A DNA stretch of 21,187 bases from an uncultured Blautia sp. (GTDB taxonomy: Bacteria > Bacillota > Clostridia > Lachnospirales > Lachnospiraceae): assembly GCA_934394545.1 (NCBI GenBank), contig CAKRRG010000050.1, forward strand, positions 1 through 21,187, given 5' to 3'. Of the stretch, positions 7,321 through 16,017 are shown piece by piece (within the stretch, counting starts at the first letter, position 1; each line of letters opens with the position of its first letter). The notes under the pieces are model-generated. The model ran no database searches and had not been told where the DNA came from. It saw only the letters and a list, made by a program, of their open reading frames with translations. Both the position numbers and the translations under genes were made by a program.

Positions 7321-8823
7321 TCACTTTTTCCATATAGTATTAAGTATCCGTTTTTGACTTGGATTTCTAATAAATGCAAGGAAACTCATTCCAGTAATCA
7401 CCAATTCGCAGATGCACCCCTTAGCAATGAATTCTATCACAGGATTCTTTATTGCAATACGAGATACAATCGATGCTGCCACAAGACCTTCCAAAATAAA
7501 AACAAGCAGGTACCAAAAATTTGATACCCAATAGTTCAAAAAACGAGTTGACTTTTGAGGAACAATGAACTTATAGAATACTATACTTCGTCCTATCCAA
7601 TAGAACATTTGTGCAATAACTGTTGCCAGCAATACACCTGGCAAACCCATGACATTTACCAGCCCAACGGATCCAATGATATTTGTCGCCGCACCGATTA
7701 TCTCTACATTTTTTTCGTATTTAAACAATCCTTTTCCATTAATAAAAGCTACTACTCCTCCATGAACCAGATAAATATACATTTCTGCACAAATCAAAAC
7801 CGAAATTAGCTTTGGCAAAATATATTCTTGCCCAATCCACATTGCAATAAAATCATCAATTAGCAGATATAGTGGAATAATAACCATACACGCAATCAAA
7901 TATCGCACATGGCTATACATTAAGAATAGCGTTTCTTCATCCCCACGTTCGTTTTCATTAATCGTTCTGCCAATTATTGGATTCAAAGGTTTAAGGAATC
8001 CCTCAATCAATCTTCTAACACTTTTGGTTATTGTTGTATAGTTCACTAATTGTCCAACAACGACCGTGTTCACCATTGCTGAAATGATTATATTGTCAGT
8101 TGAACCATACACATAACCTGCAATCTTACTAATAATAATCTGTTTTACATATGCGACAATCTCACGAAATAACTGATGATTCAACTTATTCTTTTTTAAG
8201 AATGGATAAAACCGGTTGCAAAAAAGATGGATAATGCTATTCGCGGCTATCGTCTGTATTATGCAAATCACCAGGTATAAATAATAACTTTTGAATTTTG
8301 CGATTACATATATTTCCACGCAATTACAGATAACATTAATTATCAAGTCAACTGTCTTCGTTATGTAGTCTTTTTGATCCGCATAAAGTAATGCTCTTTT
8401 GTATGCTAATAAATATGATGCAATTGTATTGGTAGCCTGAAGTCCAAACACCACATACACAAAGGATGTAATTTCCATTCCGGTAATCAATCTTGGAATC
8501 AAAGGCACGCAACACAAAGATAAAAACAAAATAACAAGTGCTACCATTCGATAGATAACTTTATATATGTTCATTATATCGTTAATTCTATCCTGATTAT
8601 TATCATTCAATGGTTTGTAAAGGCTATAAATAATTGCATTTTCAAATCCAAGTTCAGCTAGTGATAGCGTGCTAAGAATAGAAACAAAGGTACTACTTAG
8701 CCCCAATACTTCTATGCCTAAATATTGGAGAAGCACACGTCTCGTTACAAACTGGAATAACATTACAGATATCTGCGTTGCCAAACCCACAAATGAATTC
8801 TTAAAAATAATAGTTTTTTTCAT
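7321..8823 (-). CDS. wzx: Wzx-type polysaccharide flippase (oligosaccharide transporter)
   Basis: 500 aa, around 12-14 hydrophobic segments along the whole length. The start IFKNSFVGLATQISVMLFQF, with a conserved RR-L-Y-LG stretch and SLAELGFENAIIYSLYKPL soon after, is typical of the MATE/Wzx superfamily of lipid-linked repeat-unit exporters in Bacillota. It would move undecaprenyl-linked repeat units across the membrane for the polymerase encoded just upstream. GAGGAG lies 9 bases before the ATG. The name wzx is used functionally, since members share little sequence identity. Confidence 0.9.
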   Translation of the reverse strand: MKKTIIFKNSFVGLATQISVMLFQFVTRRVLLQYLGIEVLGLSSTFVSILSTLSLAELGFENAIIYSLYKPLNDNNQDRINDIMNIYKVIYRMVALVILFLSLCCVPLIPRLITGMEITSFVYVVFGLQATNTIASYLLAYKRALLYADQKDYITKTVDLIINVICNCVEIYVIAKFKSYYLYLVICIIQTIAANSIIHLFCNRFYPFLKKNKLNHQLFREIVAYVKQIIISKIAGYVYGSTDNIIISAMVNTVVVGQLVNYTTITKSVRRLIEGFLKPLNPIIGRTINENERGDEETLFLMYSHVRYLIACMVIIPLYLLIDDFIAMWIGQEYILPKLISVLICAEMYIYLVHGGVVAFINGKGLFKYEKNVEIIGAATNIIGSVGLVNVMGLPGVLLATVIAQMFYWIGRSIVFYKFIVPQKSTRFLNYWVSNFWYLLVFILEGLVAASIVSRIAIKNPVIEFIAKGCICELVITGMSFLAFIRNPSQKRILNTIWKK

Positions 8824-8851
8824 TATTTGAACTCCTCAAACGCTTTTCAGT

Positions 8852-10102
8852 CTACTCCCACTCTTGGATACTAATAGAGGAAGCATATTGAATAACAAGC
8901 GGAATCGCTAGAAGTGCAGGATATAATTCTCTTGATTGGCTTAACGCCGTGTTCAAAAAAAGCAGCACGTACAATACGAACTGACTAACATTTCTTCCAC
9001 GATTAAACGCTCGTTTAACATATGGGTATACCAATAACAGAACATATGGAATTCCAGCTGCGCCTACCAAAATGGCAAATTTGCCGCCACCCACATTCGC
9101 ATTCCTGTTTACTATCGAATACACTCCATTCAAGCCAACACCTATAAGAGGATTCCTTCGTATTGCCTCCGCAGCTCCATTTAATACATTCAGTCGAGCC
9201 ATTCCAGAACTGAGTTCATCCACATTCATTTCAGAAATTTTATTTACGACAACCATTCCAATCAGGCTGTCATTCCCGGCAACTATAAAATTCAAAATCA
9301 ATAACACCAGAAATACAAATACTACCTTGACAATCCTTCTCCTTATCTTACTTTGCCCCTTTGCTTGTTTGCTAATAAAAAACATCAGTAAGATTATACC
9401 TAATCCCATGTAGCCATTCGTACTACCGGTTGTCAAAAGAGTAATAATTAAAACTACTAGGTACTTATATACCTTTGCCATGTTTTCTGAAAAGAGCTTA
9501 GGAAACATCAGCAAAAAATAAATTGCTGTATTCAATACGATTTGATAGCGTCCCGGTTCTGAAAAGATTCCATTATTTCTGTACTGTGCATCTGCTAAAG
9601 TACCTCGATACACATAACAAACCTTTCCATAAAATGCTGTCGCCCACGGTGTCCCCTGTCCCCAGCCATCTGTCCTTGGCAATATTTTCATTAAAAAGTT
9701 TGGGTTAATCAGCTGAATTGCATAAAACAGAAGGCTAACGCCAGCAAATAACGCGACAACTCTCACATAGCGTTCAACAAATTTTTCCTTACAGCAAAAA
9801 AAGGTTATAAGCAATATTAATATTTGTTCAGCCACTTCTACTGATTTATCTACCAACCCTTTCTCACCGTGAATCCATGATAGGATACACATCAGTGCAA
9901 CTACAAGTACCGCGTGGTAAAAAAGATTGATCTCCACCTTCCTATAATTTAAAACAATCCAAACAATTGAAACCAAGATTACAGTATTTCGGATAATATT
10001 TGTATTAAGACTGTACATCCATGCGCCATGTATCAACAGAAAGAAATAAAGGAATATGTACTGTAAGATTTTATTCTTTTCAATTTGAATTCTCACGAAC
10101 AT
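8852..10102 (-). CDS. wzy: Wzy-type O-antigen/capsule polymerase
   Basis: 416 aa from the ATG at 10102, with about 10-12 membrane segments and a long extracytoplasmic loop (about 115-180) containing GIFSEPGRYQ. That glycine-rich, Arg-containing loop and the later stretch NPLIGVGLNGVYSI are typical of the O-antigen ligase/polymerase (Wzy_C-like) family. It would link repeat units flipped by Wzx. The preceding gene's stop overlaps the ATG (TGATG); a GTG one codon earlier is an alternative start. The Wzy name rests on topology, loop motifs and position next to wzx. Confidence 0.85.
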   Translation of the reverse strand: MFVRIQIEKNKILQYIFLYFFLLIHGAWMYSLNTNIIRNTVILVSIVWIVLNYRKVEINLFYHAVLVVALMCILSWIHGEKGLVDKSVEVAEQILILLITFFCCKEKFVERYVRVVALFAGVSLLFYAIQLINPNFLMKILPRTDGWGQGTPWATAFYGKVCYVYRGTLADAQYRNNGIFSEPGRYQIVLNTAIYFLLMFPKLFSENMAKVYKYLVVLIITLLTTGSTNGYMGLGIILLMFFISKQAKGQSKIRRRIVKVVFVFLVLLILNFIVAGNDSLIGMVVVNKISEMNVDELSSGMARLNVLNGAAEAIRRNPLIGVGLNGVYSIVNRNANVGGGKFAILVGAAGIPYVLLLVYPYVKRAFNRGRNVSQFVLYVLLFLNTALSQSRELYPALLAIPLVIQYASSISIQEWE

Positions 10103-10884
10103 CACCTACTTCTTTCAGAAACTAAAAGGGAAAAATCATTACCATATCGCCTTTCGATCCTCCTGCTAATCAACTTGTATAATTTTAGTTTACACAGCAG
10201 CTTTTGAAATCCAGTAATCTCCCCTATTTCGGCAATATACTTGCTCCTTGCTGCCGACTTCTGGCCAGCGTGAATTCTGAATGCCGCCAAAACTGTATTT
10301 ATAGTATAGAGATCCGCATACTTGGCGAAGTCTCTCCACAAATGGAAATCTCCTGCCATTTTATAATTTACATCCAACCCCCCGGAGACATCATAAAGTG
10401 TTTTTTTCCAAAATGTTGATTCCTGCTGAATGCAACCATTTCTCTGTCCATCATACCAGCCCGCCGCAATCATCTCGCGTTTATAGCATTTTTCATTCTG
10501 GTAATTCAGGTAGGGAATCCCCTTTTCTGTCATATACGCAGGTATACCATGCACCCACATTATTTTACTGTCAGACAATACATCGGAAACAATCTTCAAT
10601 GTCCACGGGAAAAATCGGTCATCTGAATTTAGCCAGCAAAGGATTTCTCCCTTAGCCATTGCAAACCCTTTACTGATAGCATCATACATTCCGTTATCCG
10701 GTTCTGAAATCCACTTCATGTGGTACTTTCCCTCATACTTTTTTATTATATCAAGAGTTTTATCCGTTGAGCCACCATCAATAATGATATGTTCATATTC
10801 AGTGTATTCCTGCTGCATAATTGATTGAATGCATTCTTCCAAATATTTCTCCGAATTATATGTCGGAGTCACAATACTTATCAT
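10102..10884 (-). CDS. Glycosyltransferase family 2
   Basis: 260 aa, GT-A fold. It starts MISIVTPTYNSEKYLEECIQ, the classic GT2 opening, followed by HIIIDGGSTDKT and then WLNSDDRF with the metal-binding N-S-D-D at 86-89. SGGLD near residue 165 sits on a G6 run (10378-10383) that is in frame. It would transfer one sugar of the repeat unit from a nucleotide donor. Its stop overlaps the wzy start (TGATG). GTGAGGTG about 6 bases before the ATG is the ribosome site. Confidence 0.92.
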   Translation of the reverse strand: MISIVTPTYNSEKYLEECIQSIMQQEYTEYEHIIIDGGSTDKTLDIIKKYEGKYHMKWISEPDNGMYDAISKGFAMAKGEILCWLNSDDRFFPWTLKIVSDVLSDSKIMWVHGIPAYMTEKGIPYLNYQNEKCYKREMIAAGWYDGQRNGCIQQESTFWKKTLYDVSGGLDVNYKMAGDFHLWRDFAKYADLYTINTVLAAFRIHAGQKSAARSKYIAEIGEITGFQKLLCKLKLYKLISRRIERRYGNDFSLLVSERSR

Positions 10885-10911
10885 TTAAAACACCTCACGC
10901 TAACCTCAACT

Positions 10912-12075
10912 TTATTTCTGAATCAGGAAACCAGACACGACTTCTCCCCAATTTTTGTAATCGAACGTGTCTTCGACTGTTCGCAAACAGTTTTTTCTCA
11001 TTCTTTCTAGATCTGTAGTACACAATTTCGTCGCTTTCTTAATTTCATCTGCTATTTTTTCAGGTGTAGCCCCTGAAAACACAAAAGCATTTTCATTATT
11101 GTGTAAATACAAACTGGTATAATCGCCCACATCCGTACAAATTGGTATAACAGCAAACGCGAGAAGTTCAGGTATTTTACTTGGAAAATTCGCCTTAGTT
11201 ATCGAATTAATATTTCTAGGAAGCAGCAGGAAATCCATTGTTCCATATAGCTTTTTCAAATCCTCATACTCCATCCAGTTGTGCAAATAAACTCTTTCTG
11301 CTAAAAAACTTTTTTCAAAACAGGATCCGATTTTATTTCTGAAAAATTCACAATTCAATCCAGTGAAATGGAATTCACTTTTTCTTAATGTTTCCGCATC
11401 TAAAAGTGACAATGCCTTTACTAAGTCTTCAACATCATCCTCTAGCCCAGAAGCCTTTCTGCCTGAGTAGATGAAATGACGAACCTCTCTTCGATCTCTG
11501 TTTTCATCTATGCTGCCATAGGATATTCTTTTATCAATCATCGGAGGCAATCTCAATGTCCTGCATCTAAATCTCTTTTCCTTTTTCTCAATGTATGTAC
11601 TAATAGGAAACATATTTTTAATCTTCATATAGGTCGTCAATCTACCGATTTGATAAACAATATACTTTGGATTAAGGAAATAATGATTATACTGCTTCCA
11701 ATTATACAGTTCCACCTCACAAGACGCATAATGCCCCTTATCAAAGTTCTTAATCACATAATTCGATAAAAATAGATTTGTTCCGTAAATAATAGCATAG
11801 TCTTCTTTGTCAACAGCAAATAGTGAAGTGACGTAATCCAAATCCTTCTTTTCAAACTGTCTAAATTTCCCTGCTGAAGAAAAAGTAATGTATTCGATTC
11901 CATCGGCAATTCCTCGTATGGGTTGCGATAAATCCTTTTTCACCTTATTTGTTCCAACTACAATTACTTTCCATTCTTCTCTAATAAGAGCATGTGCCAT
12001 ATACTGCACATAGTTTGCAGCAGCATTTCCCCTAGGGAAATTTATATCACCAAAGAAAAAAACTCTTTTATTCAT
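10912..12075 (-). CDS. Glycosyltransferase, GT4-like
   Basis: 387 aa, soluble. The N terminus has FFFGDINFPRGNAAANYVQY, the glycine-rich acceptor-side loop seen in GT-B enzymes. The C-terminal half has FIYSGRKASGLEDDVEDLVK (201-220) and FPSKIPELLAFAVIPICTDV (297-316), matching the donor-binding site with a conserved Pro-Glu. It likely acts in repeat-unit assembly. The ATG lies 20 bases after the stop that the phase-variable acetyltransferase would have when in frame. In the present frame that upstream gene stops 91 bases earlier. A weak AGGA precedes the start by about 13 bases. Confidence 0.85.
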   Translation of the reverse strand: MNKRVFFFGDINFPRGNAAANYVQYMAHALIREEWKVIVVGTNKVKKDLSQPIRGIADGIEYITFSSAGKFRQFEKKDLDYVTSLFAVDKEDYAIIYGTNLFLSNYVIKNFDKGHYASCEVELYNWKQYNHYFLNPKYIVYQIGRLTTYMKIKNMFPISTYIEKKEKRFRCRTLRLPPMIDKRISYGSIDENRDRREVRHFIYSGRKASGLEDDVEDLVKALSLLDAETLRKSEFHFTGLNCEFFRNKIGSCFEKSFLAERVYLHNWMEYEDLKKLYGTMDFLLLPRNINSITKANFPSKIPELLAFAVIPICTDVGDYTSLYLHNNENAFVFSGATPEKIADEIKKATKLCTTDLERMRKNCLRTVEDTFDYKNWGEVVSGFLIQK

Positions 12076-12095
12076 AATAATTCAATTATCCTGAC

Positions 12096-12607
12096 TTATA
12101 AGATTCTGAGTAATTCGTCTTTCAGATTCGTTTTTATTTTCGTCGGATCATACTGAGGGGTTTCTTTCAAGCATTTTTCAGCGTATTCCTGAGTACTACA
12201 AATATAGTGTGCAGGAACCCCCCCCACACTTCATTTGCTGGTATAGATTTTGTCACCAAGCTACAAGCCCCGACTATTGCGTTGTCACCAATCGTAACAC
12301 CTGGCATTATTGTACTTCTTGCTCCTATGAAGCAGTTATTTCCAATAACTATTTTCCCGAAGCGGATAACGTCTCTATATCGTTCTTGATTTCTAAATCC
12401 CCATGTTGCCCCATCGTGCGTGATGAACGCAACATCAAAAGACAATTCCGAATGATCACCAATCCATATTAACCAGGGCTCAGATCCCCATTCAGCATTT
12501 CCAATTCTACAGTTTTCCCCCAAATGGACTCCCAGTTTTCTCGCCCTTTTTTGGGGATTCACTTTCATAATTGTGTCAATAAGCTTTCGAGTAACCTTAA
12601 AAAGCAT
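12096..12607 (-). CDS. Hexapeptide-repeat (left-handed beta-helix) acetyltransferase; C terminus frameshifted (OFF) at a poly-G tract
   Basis: The N-terminal 130 residues form a CysE/WcaF/LacA-like acetyltransferase domain. H64 in ITHDGATW is the probable catalytic base, and repeats such as IVIGNNCFIG, TIMPGVTIG and AIVGACSLVTK build the helix. The family usually ends with NEVWGGxPA; here the frame breaks exactly there, at G8 (12218-12225). As written, translation goes on for 16 unrelated residues to a stop at 12167. With nine G it reads WGGVPAHYI and continues to TAA at 12096, giving 170 aa. Because the break lies after the catalytic domain, the short form may keep some activity. The role is probably acetylation of a sugar or sugar nucleotide. 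GGTGAGGTG precedes the ATG at 12607. Confidence 0.82.
12218..12225 (-). repeat. Poly-G tract (G8), gene OFF
   Basis: Eight C on the plus strand, at codons 128-130 of the acetyltransferase (T + G8 + TTC). The conserved WGGVPA continuation appears if one G is added. Confidence 0.9.
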
Positions 12608-12634
12608 GCACTCTGCACCTCACCTTTTCCTGAT

Positions 12635-13666
12635 CTAAGCATGTCTTTCAAATTTTCTGCGAATTTTCGTCCATATCTCTGAACATGTAAGTCTGAACCC
12701 TCTTGCATACCATATTCTGTATTGCTTGGGATATGTACCAAATCCAATGCGTTTTGCGTCTCTCAGGTTCTGGCTAAAAATTTCAGCTAAAAAATTGCGA
12801 TACTCTTCAAGTTCTTTTTCTTGCTTCCTAACCTGTTCTGTTGTTTGCCACGGAGCGGATACTTTTTTCACCCACAACTCATCAGATTCATCGACTTCTT
12901 TCACCTTTTCTAGGACTTCATCTAGTGTCTCATATTCATTGCAGTAAATAATGGATTCTGCATTAAACTCTTCCAGTACACATGGATCACCCCAGTAAAT
13001 TGGAACCGTATGTGCTTGCAAGCTTGTGATAAGTTTCTCCGTAACATAACCTTCGTAAGTTGCATTTTCGGCAGCTATAGAAAACTTATATCTCGACTTA
13101 ATTCCAATTCCGCCTTTACTCCAGTCATACATTCCGCGTTTTCCATCCACTTTTACATTCCGTAAATGTGCTCCCAAAGAGTCAACCTTTTTATACTCGT
13201 TAATCTTATAAAAAATCCGGTCCCTCATTGGATGCGCATTCCCATTACTGTAAAGAAAATTGCAAAAACCCGTCTTATTCACCAACTCTTTTTTTGCCGC
13301 TTCAATTGAAAGTGTGTTTCTTAATATGCGTTCTCCCTTTTGATGAAAAAACATTGCAGGAATCCTCGCGATTCTATCATCACATTTTAACTTTCTATTG
13401 AAAACCACGGCATAATCAAACATATTCAAATCGGGAGCGATACATTCCCCTGCAAAGAATATGAAAACCCGCTCATTGTTGTAGAGTTTCAAGAATTTTT
13501 TATAGTATTCTTTTTTAAGGTAAATATGTTCACTAACAAAAACATAGTCAGGATTTACGGGGTCCCAAATAAAATTTATAGATGTTTCTCCTATGCATAT
13601 GTATTCTAGTAACTTCTCCAATGAGTCTATCCATGGATGTAGTGCATATACTTTCTTTGTTTTCAA
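12635..13666 (-). CDS. GT10-family alpha-1,3-fucosyltransferase-like glycosyltransferase
   Basis: 343 aa. The family core is clear: FCNFLYSN (134-141), MRDRIFYKINEYKKVDSLG (147-165), YKFSIAAENATYEGYVTEKL (193-212) and VPIYWGDP (221-228). These are the hallmark GDP-fucose-binding motifs of GT10, including the ExxxxxGYVTEK stretch. It would transfer fucose, or possibly another GDP-6-deoxyhexose, to the repeat unit. No GDP-fucose synthesis genes are in the window. The start is TTG at 13666 with GAGGGAG 7 bases upstream and no nearby ATG. It is followed by the acetyltransferase after a 27-bp gap. Confidence 0.9.
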   Translation of the reverse strand: MKTKKVYALHPWIDSLEKLLEYICIGETSINFIWDPVNPDYVFVSEHIYLKKEYYKKFLKLYNNERVFIFFAGECIAPDLNMFDYAVVFNRKLKCDDRIARIPAMFFHQKGERILRNTLSIEAAKKELVNKTGFCNFLYSNGNAHPMRDRIFYKINEYKKVDSLGAHLRNVKVDGKRGMYDWSKGGIGIKSRYKFSIAAENATYEGYVTEKLITSLQAHTVPIYWGDPCVLEEFNAESIIYCNEYETLDEVLEKVKEVDESDELWVKKVSAPWQTTEQVRKQEKELEEYRNFLAEIFSQNLRDAKRIGFGTYPKQYRIWYARGFRLTCSEIWTKIRRKFERHA

Positions 13667-13678
13667 AATTATACTCCC

Positions 13679-14917
13679 TCATTCTTCGTGTTTTCTAATT
13701 AACTCCTGATACAGTTTTAGAATATTAGAAACATACATCTCAGCACTAAAGTCCCTTTGCGCCTTTTCAACTGCATTTTTGCACATCTTGAAATACTGCT
13801 TTTCATCTAATGCATATAGCATATCTATCTTCTTTGCCAAATCCTTCGGATTACAAGGTTCACATATAAAACCCGTTACTCCATCTTCTACCGCTTCTGG
13901 CAATCCGCCATTACTTGAGACAATCGTTGGGGTTCCGCAGGCCATTGCTTCTTCAATTGCATATGGTCCATTTTCATACCATTCACTAGGCAAAATAACA
14001 CATTTTGCTCCCTGAACAATATCTTTCAATTCTTTCCCTGATTTATATCCTAAAAGCATTACCTGCTTTTTCAAACCCTTGCTAATCACTAGTTTTTCAA
14101 CCTCATCACGAAGTTCCCCCTCACCAACAATCAGCAACTTAGGTATCGCCCTGCACTGCGACAAAGCCTCGATGAGCGTAATAATTCCTTTTTCTCTTGA
14201 CAACCTGCCAAAATACAGACAATAATCTTTTCTCTCCTTAGACACCTCGTATTGAGTATTCATTGGAAGAAGATTCCTCATATGAACAATAGGACTATTA
14301 GTGAAATGCGCCTCTGTTAGCTTTTTCTTATAAAAGCTAGTGGGTGATATATAGAGGTCAATTTTATTATATACTCCCATTCGCTTATAATTATAAGCTT
14401 CAACCATTGCAAGAAAGCTTTTAACCCTCGACCCCTTTACACACGCTTCACTCACACAGTGATAATAATGTCCATCCATACACTTTTCACAAATGTGTCC
14501 ATTCGCAAGCATCATATAATTGGGGCATGCGCATATTACATCGTGCAATGTAAAAACCATCGGAATATTTCGTTTTGAAATTTCCTCAACTACCGATAAG
14601 GTAATTTGGTGATGAATATGGTTCAAATGAACAACATCTGGTTTTTCGCGATCCAGAACTGCCGCAATTTTTCTTTTCGCTTCAAGCGAATAAATATACT
14701 TAACTGCATACTTTATTTTTTTTAACTTGTTTGTAGTATTATAATCAATATTCTCTACAAAATCAGATTCATTGTCACAAGGTAGATTTCTACTATCTTT
14801 CATCGAAAAAAAAACGACCTCGTGCCCTGCTGCTTTAAGTGCATCACTTAGCGCAAAACAATATGTATCCGATCCCCCAACAATTCTGAAAAACTTATTT
14901 ACCATTAATATCTTCAT
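13679..14917 (-). CDS. Glycosyltransferase family 4
   Basis: 412 aa, two Rossmann-like domains. The N terminus MKILMVNKFFRIVGGSDTYC carries the glycine loop. Six cysteines (about 129-159, in CACPNY, CEKC, HC and CV) form a pattern often seen in this GT4 subgroup. The donor side shows GRLSREKG (237-244), LLIVGEGELRDEV, and ENGPYAIEEAMACGTPTI (315-332) with the conserved E-x7-E type glutamates. It likely adds one repeat-unit sugar. It sits 10 bp downstream of a GT2 gene and ends 12 bp before the GT10 gene, which fits one operon. Confidence 0.92.
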   Translation of the reverse strand: MKILMVNKFFRIVGGSDTYCFALSDALKAAGHEVVFFSMKDSRNLPCDNESDFVENIDYNTTNKLKKIKYAVKYIYSLEAKRKIAAVLDREKPDVVHLNHIHHQITLSVVEEISKRNIPMVFTLHDVICACPNYMMLANGHICEKCMDGHYYHCVSEACVKGSRVKSFLAMVEAYNYKRMGVYNKIDLYISPTSFYKKKLTEAHFTNSPIVHMRNLLPMNTQYEVSKERKDYCLYFGRLSREKGIITLIEALSQCRAIPKLLIVGEGELRDEVEKLVISKGLKKQVMLLGYKSGKELKDIVQGAKCVILPSEWYENGPYAIEEAMACGTPTIVSSNGGLPEAVEDGVTGFICEPCNPKDLAKKIDMLYALDEKQYFKMCKNAVEKAQRDFSAEMYVSNILKLYQELIRKHEE

Positions 14918-14926
14918 GTTTTGTCA

Positions 14927-16000
14927 TTATCCTTTCGCTATAGCCTTCTGTGCGATGTGTGAGCGCATACGATAAAACAAATCAGAAAAATTCTTCTTAA
15001 CAAATCCAATGGTTTTTCCCATCATTGTACAAAGCAGTTCACTTTTCCACTTGATTGGAAGAACACATAATTTCAACTTCAGGGAAGGCATTTTGGCATT
15101 ATTTACTGCCAACACAGTATATTGATCGTTTAGTATTCTCTTAAGTTCCAAATTTCGAGCCATTTTATCATTGTTGACATTGCAGACCGCCTCGGAAACG
15201 CATTCAATCATCCGCGATGCATGGTAAACATAAAGTTCATTCATCGTGTAGGAGTCATGAATTCCCCAGTGCTTATATACCTGTAATGTATGTTCAAAAT
15301 GATCTCTTTTTTTCTGCGTGAGAAATTTGTTATAGACTACTTGAGAATCAGTTCCCGGTCGAGAACGATTATAATGGTAAAAGGATTTCCCGACCATATA
15401 CACTCGTTCAACATCCATAATCATGTCCATATTAAAATGGTGATCTTCCAATTTCGTATTTCTAAAGCAAATATGGTGATCCCTTATATATTTCAAACTG
15501 TACAATTTATTCCAAGGCACAGTCAATAATGACCTTGTTAAATAGTTGATTGCATTCTGCCGGAATTCTAACTGTGTAAAAAATCTATCATCTGGACGCA
15601 CTTCATAACTACGTTTTTTTCCTTGTTGATAATATTCCATGTAGTAACCAGCTACAATGTACTGAGCATCAGTTTTCCTTGCTTTTGCATACATTATCTC
15701 AAGCATATCAGATTCAACCCAGTCATCCGAATCAATTAGACATAAGTATTCTCCAGTTGCTGTTGCAATTGCAGCATTTCTGGCTTCGGCAATATATACA
15801 TTTTCTTGATTGCGGATAACATGAATTCTAGGATCTTTATTAGCATAGGCATCTATAATATTGCCCGAATTATCTTGCGAACCATTGTCAATAATAATAA
15901 ATTCAAAATCCGTCATTGTTTGGTTTAATACACTCTCTATGGCTTTTCCCACATATTTTTCTGTATTATAAACCGGCATAACAACTGATATCGCGGCCAT
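14927..16000 (-). CDS. Glycosyltransferase family 2
   Basis: 357 aa from the ATG at 16000. That start is chosen because GGAGGAAAGAAT lies just before it and the GT2 opening MAAISVVMPVYNTEKYVGKA begins there. An earlier in-frame ATG at 16036 would overlap the preceding gene and lacks such a site. FIIIDNGSQDNSG follows, and the metal-binding D-S-D-D is at 90-93. The C-terminal part is of the longer GT2 type found in capsule loci. Donor and linkage are unknown. Confidence 0.92.
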   Translation of the reverse strand: MAAISVVMPVYNTEKYVGKAIESVLNQTMTDFEFIIIDNGSQDNSGNIIDAYANKDPRIHVIRNQENVYIAEARNAAIATATGEYLCLIDSDDWVESDMLEIMYAKARKTDAQYIVAGYYMEYYQQGKKRSYEVRPDDRFFTQLEFRQNAINYLTRSLLTVPWNKLYSLKYIRDHHICFRNTKLEDHHFNMDMIMDVERVYMVGKSFYHYNRSRPGTDSQVVYNKFLTQKKRDHFEHTLQVYKHWGIHDSYTMNELYVYHASRMIECVSEAVCNVNNDKMARNLELKRILNDQYTVLAVNNAKMPSLKLKLCVLPIKWKSELLCTMMGKTIGFVKKNFSDLFYRMRSHIAQKAIAKG

Positions 16001-16017
16001 ATTCTTTCCTCCATCAA

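Noticed and set aside
10378..10383. G6 run in the GT2 gene
   Set aside because: It encodes the conserved SGGLD stretch and the gene is intact, so the run is explained by coding need.
12565..12747. 60-codon frame overlapping the end of the GT10 gene and the start of the acetyltransferase gene
   Set aside because: Both overlapping genes have strong family support and proper starts; this frame has no independent evidence.
14806..14814. Run of about nine A (T in the coding strand) in the GT4 gene
   Set aside because: A/T runs are expected in this AT-rich part and the frame is intact; it codes for Phe-Phe in a normal position.
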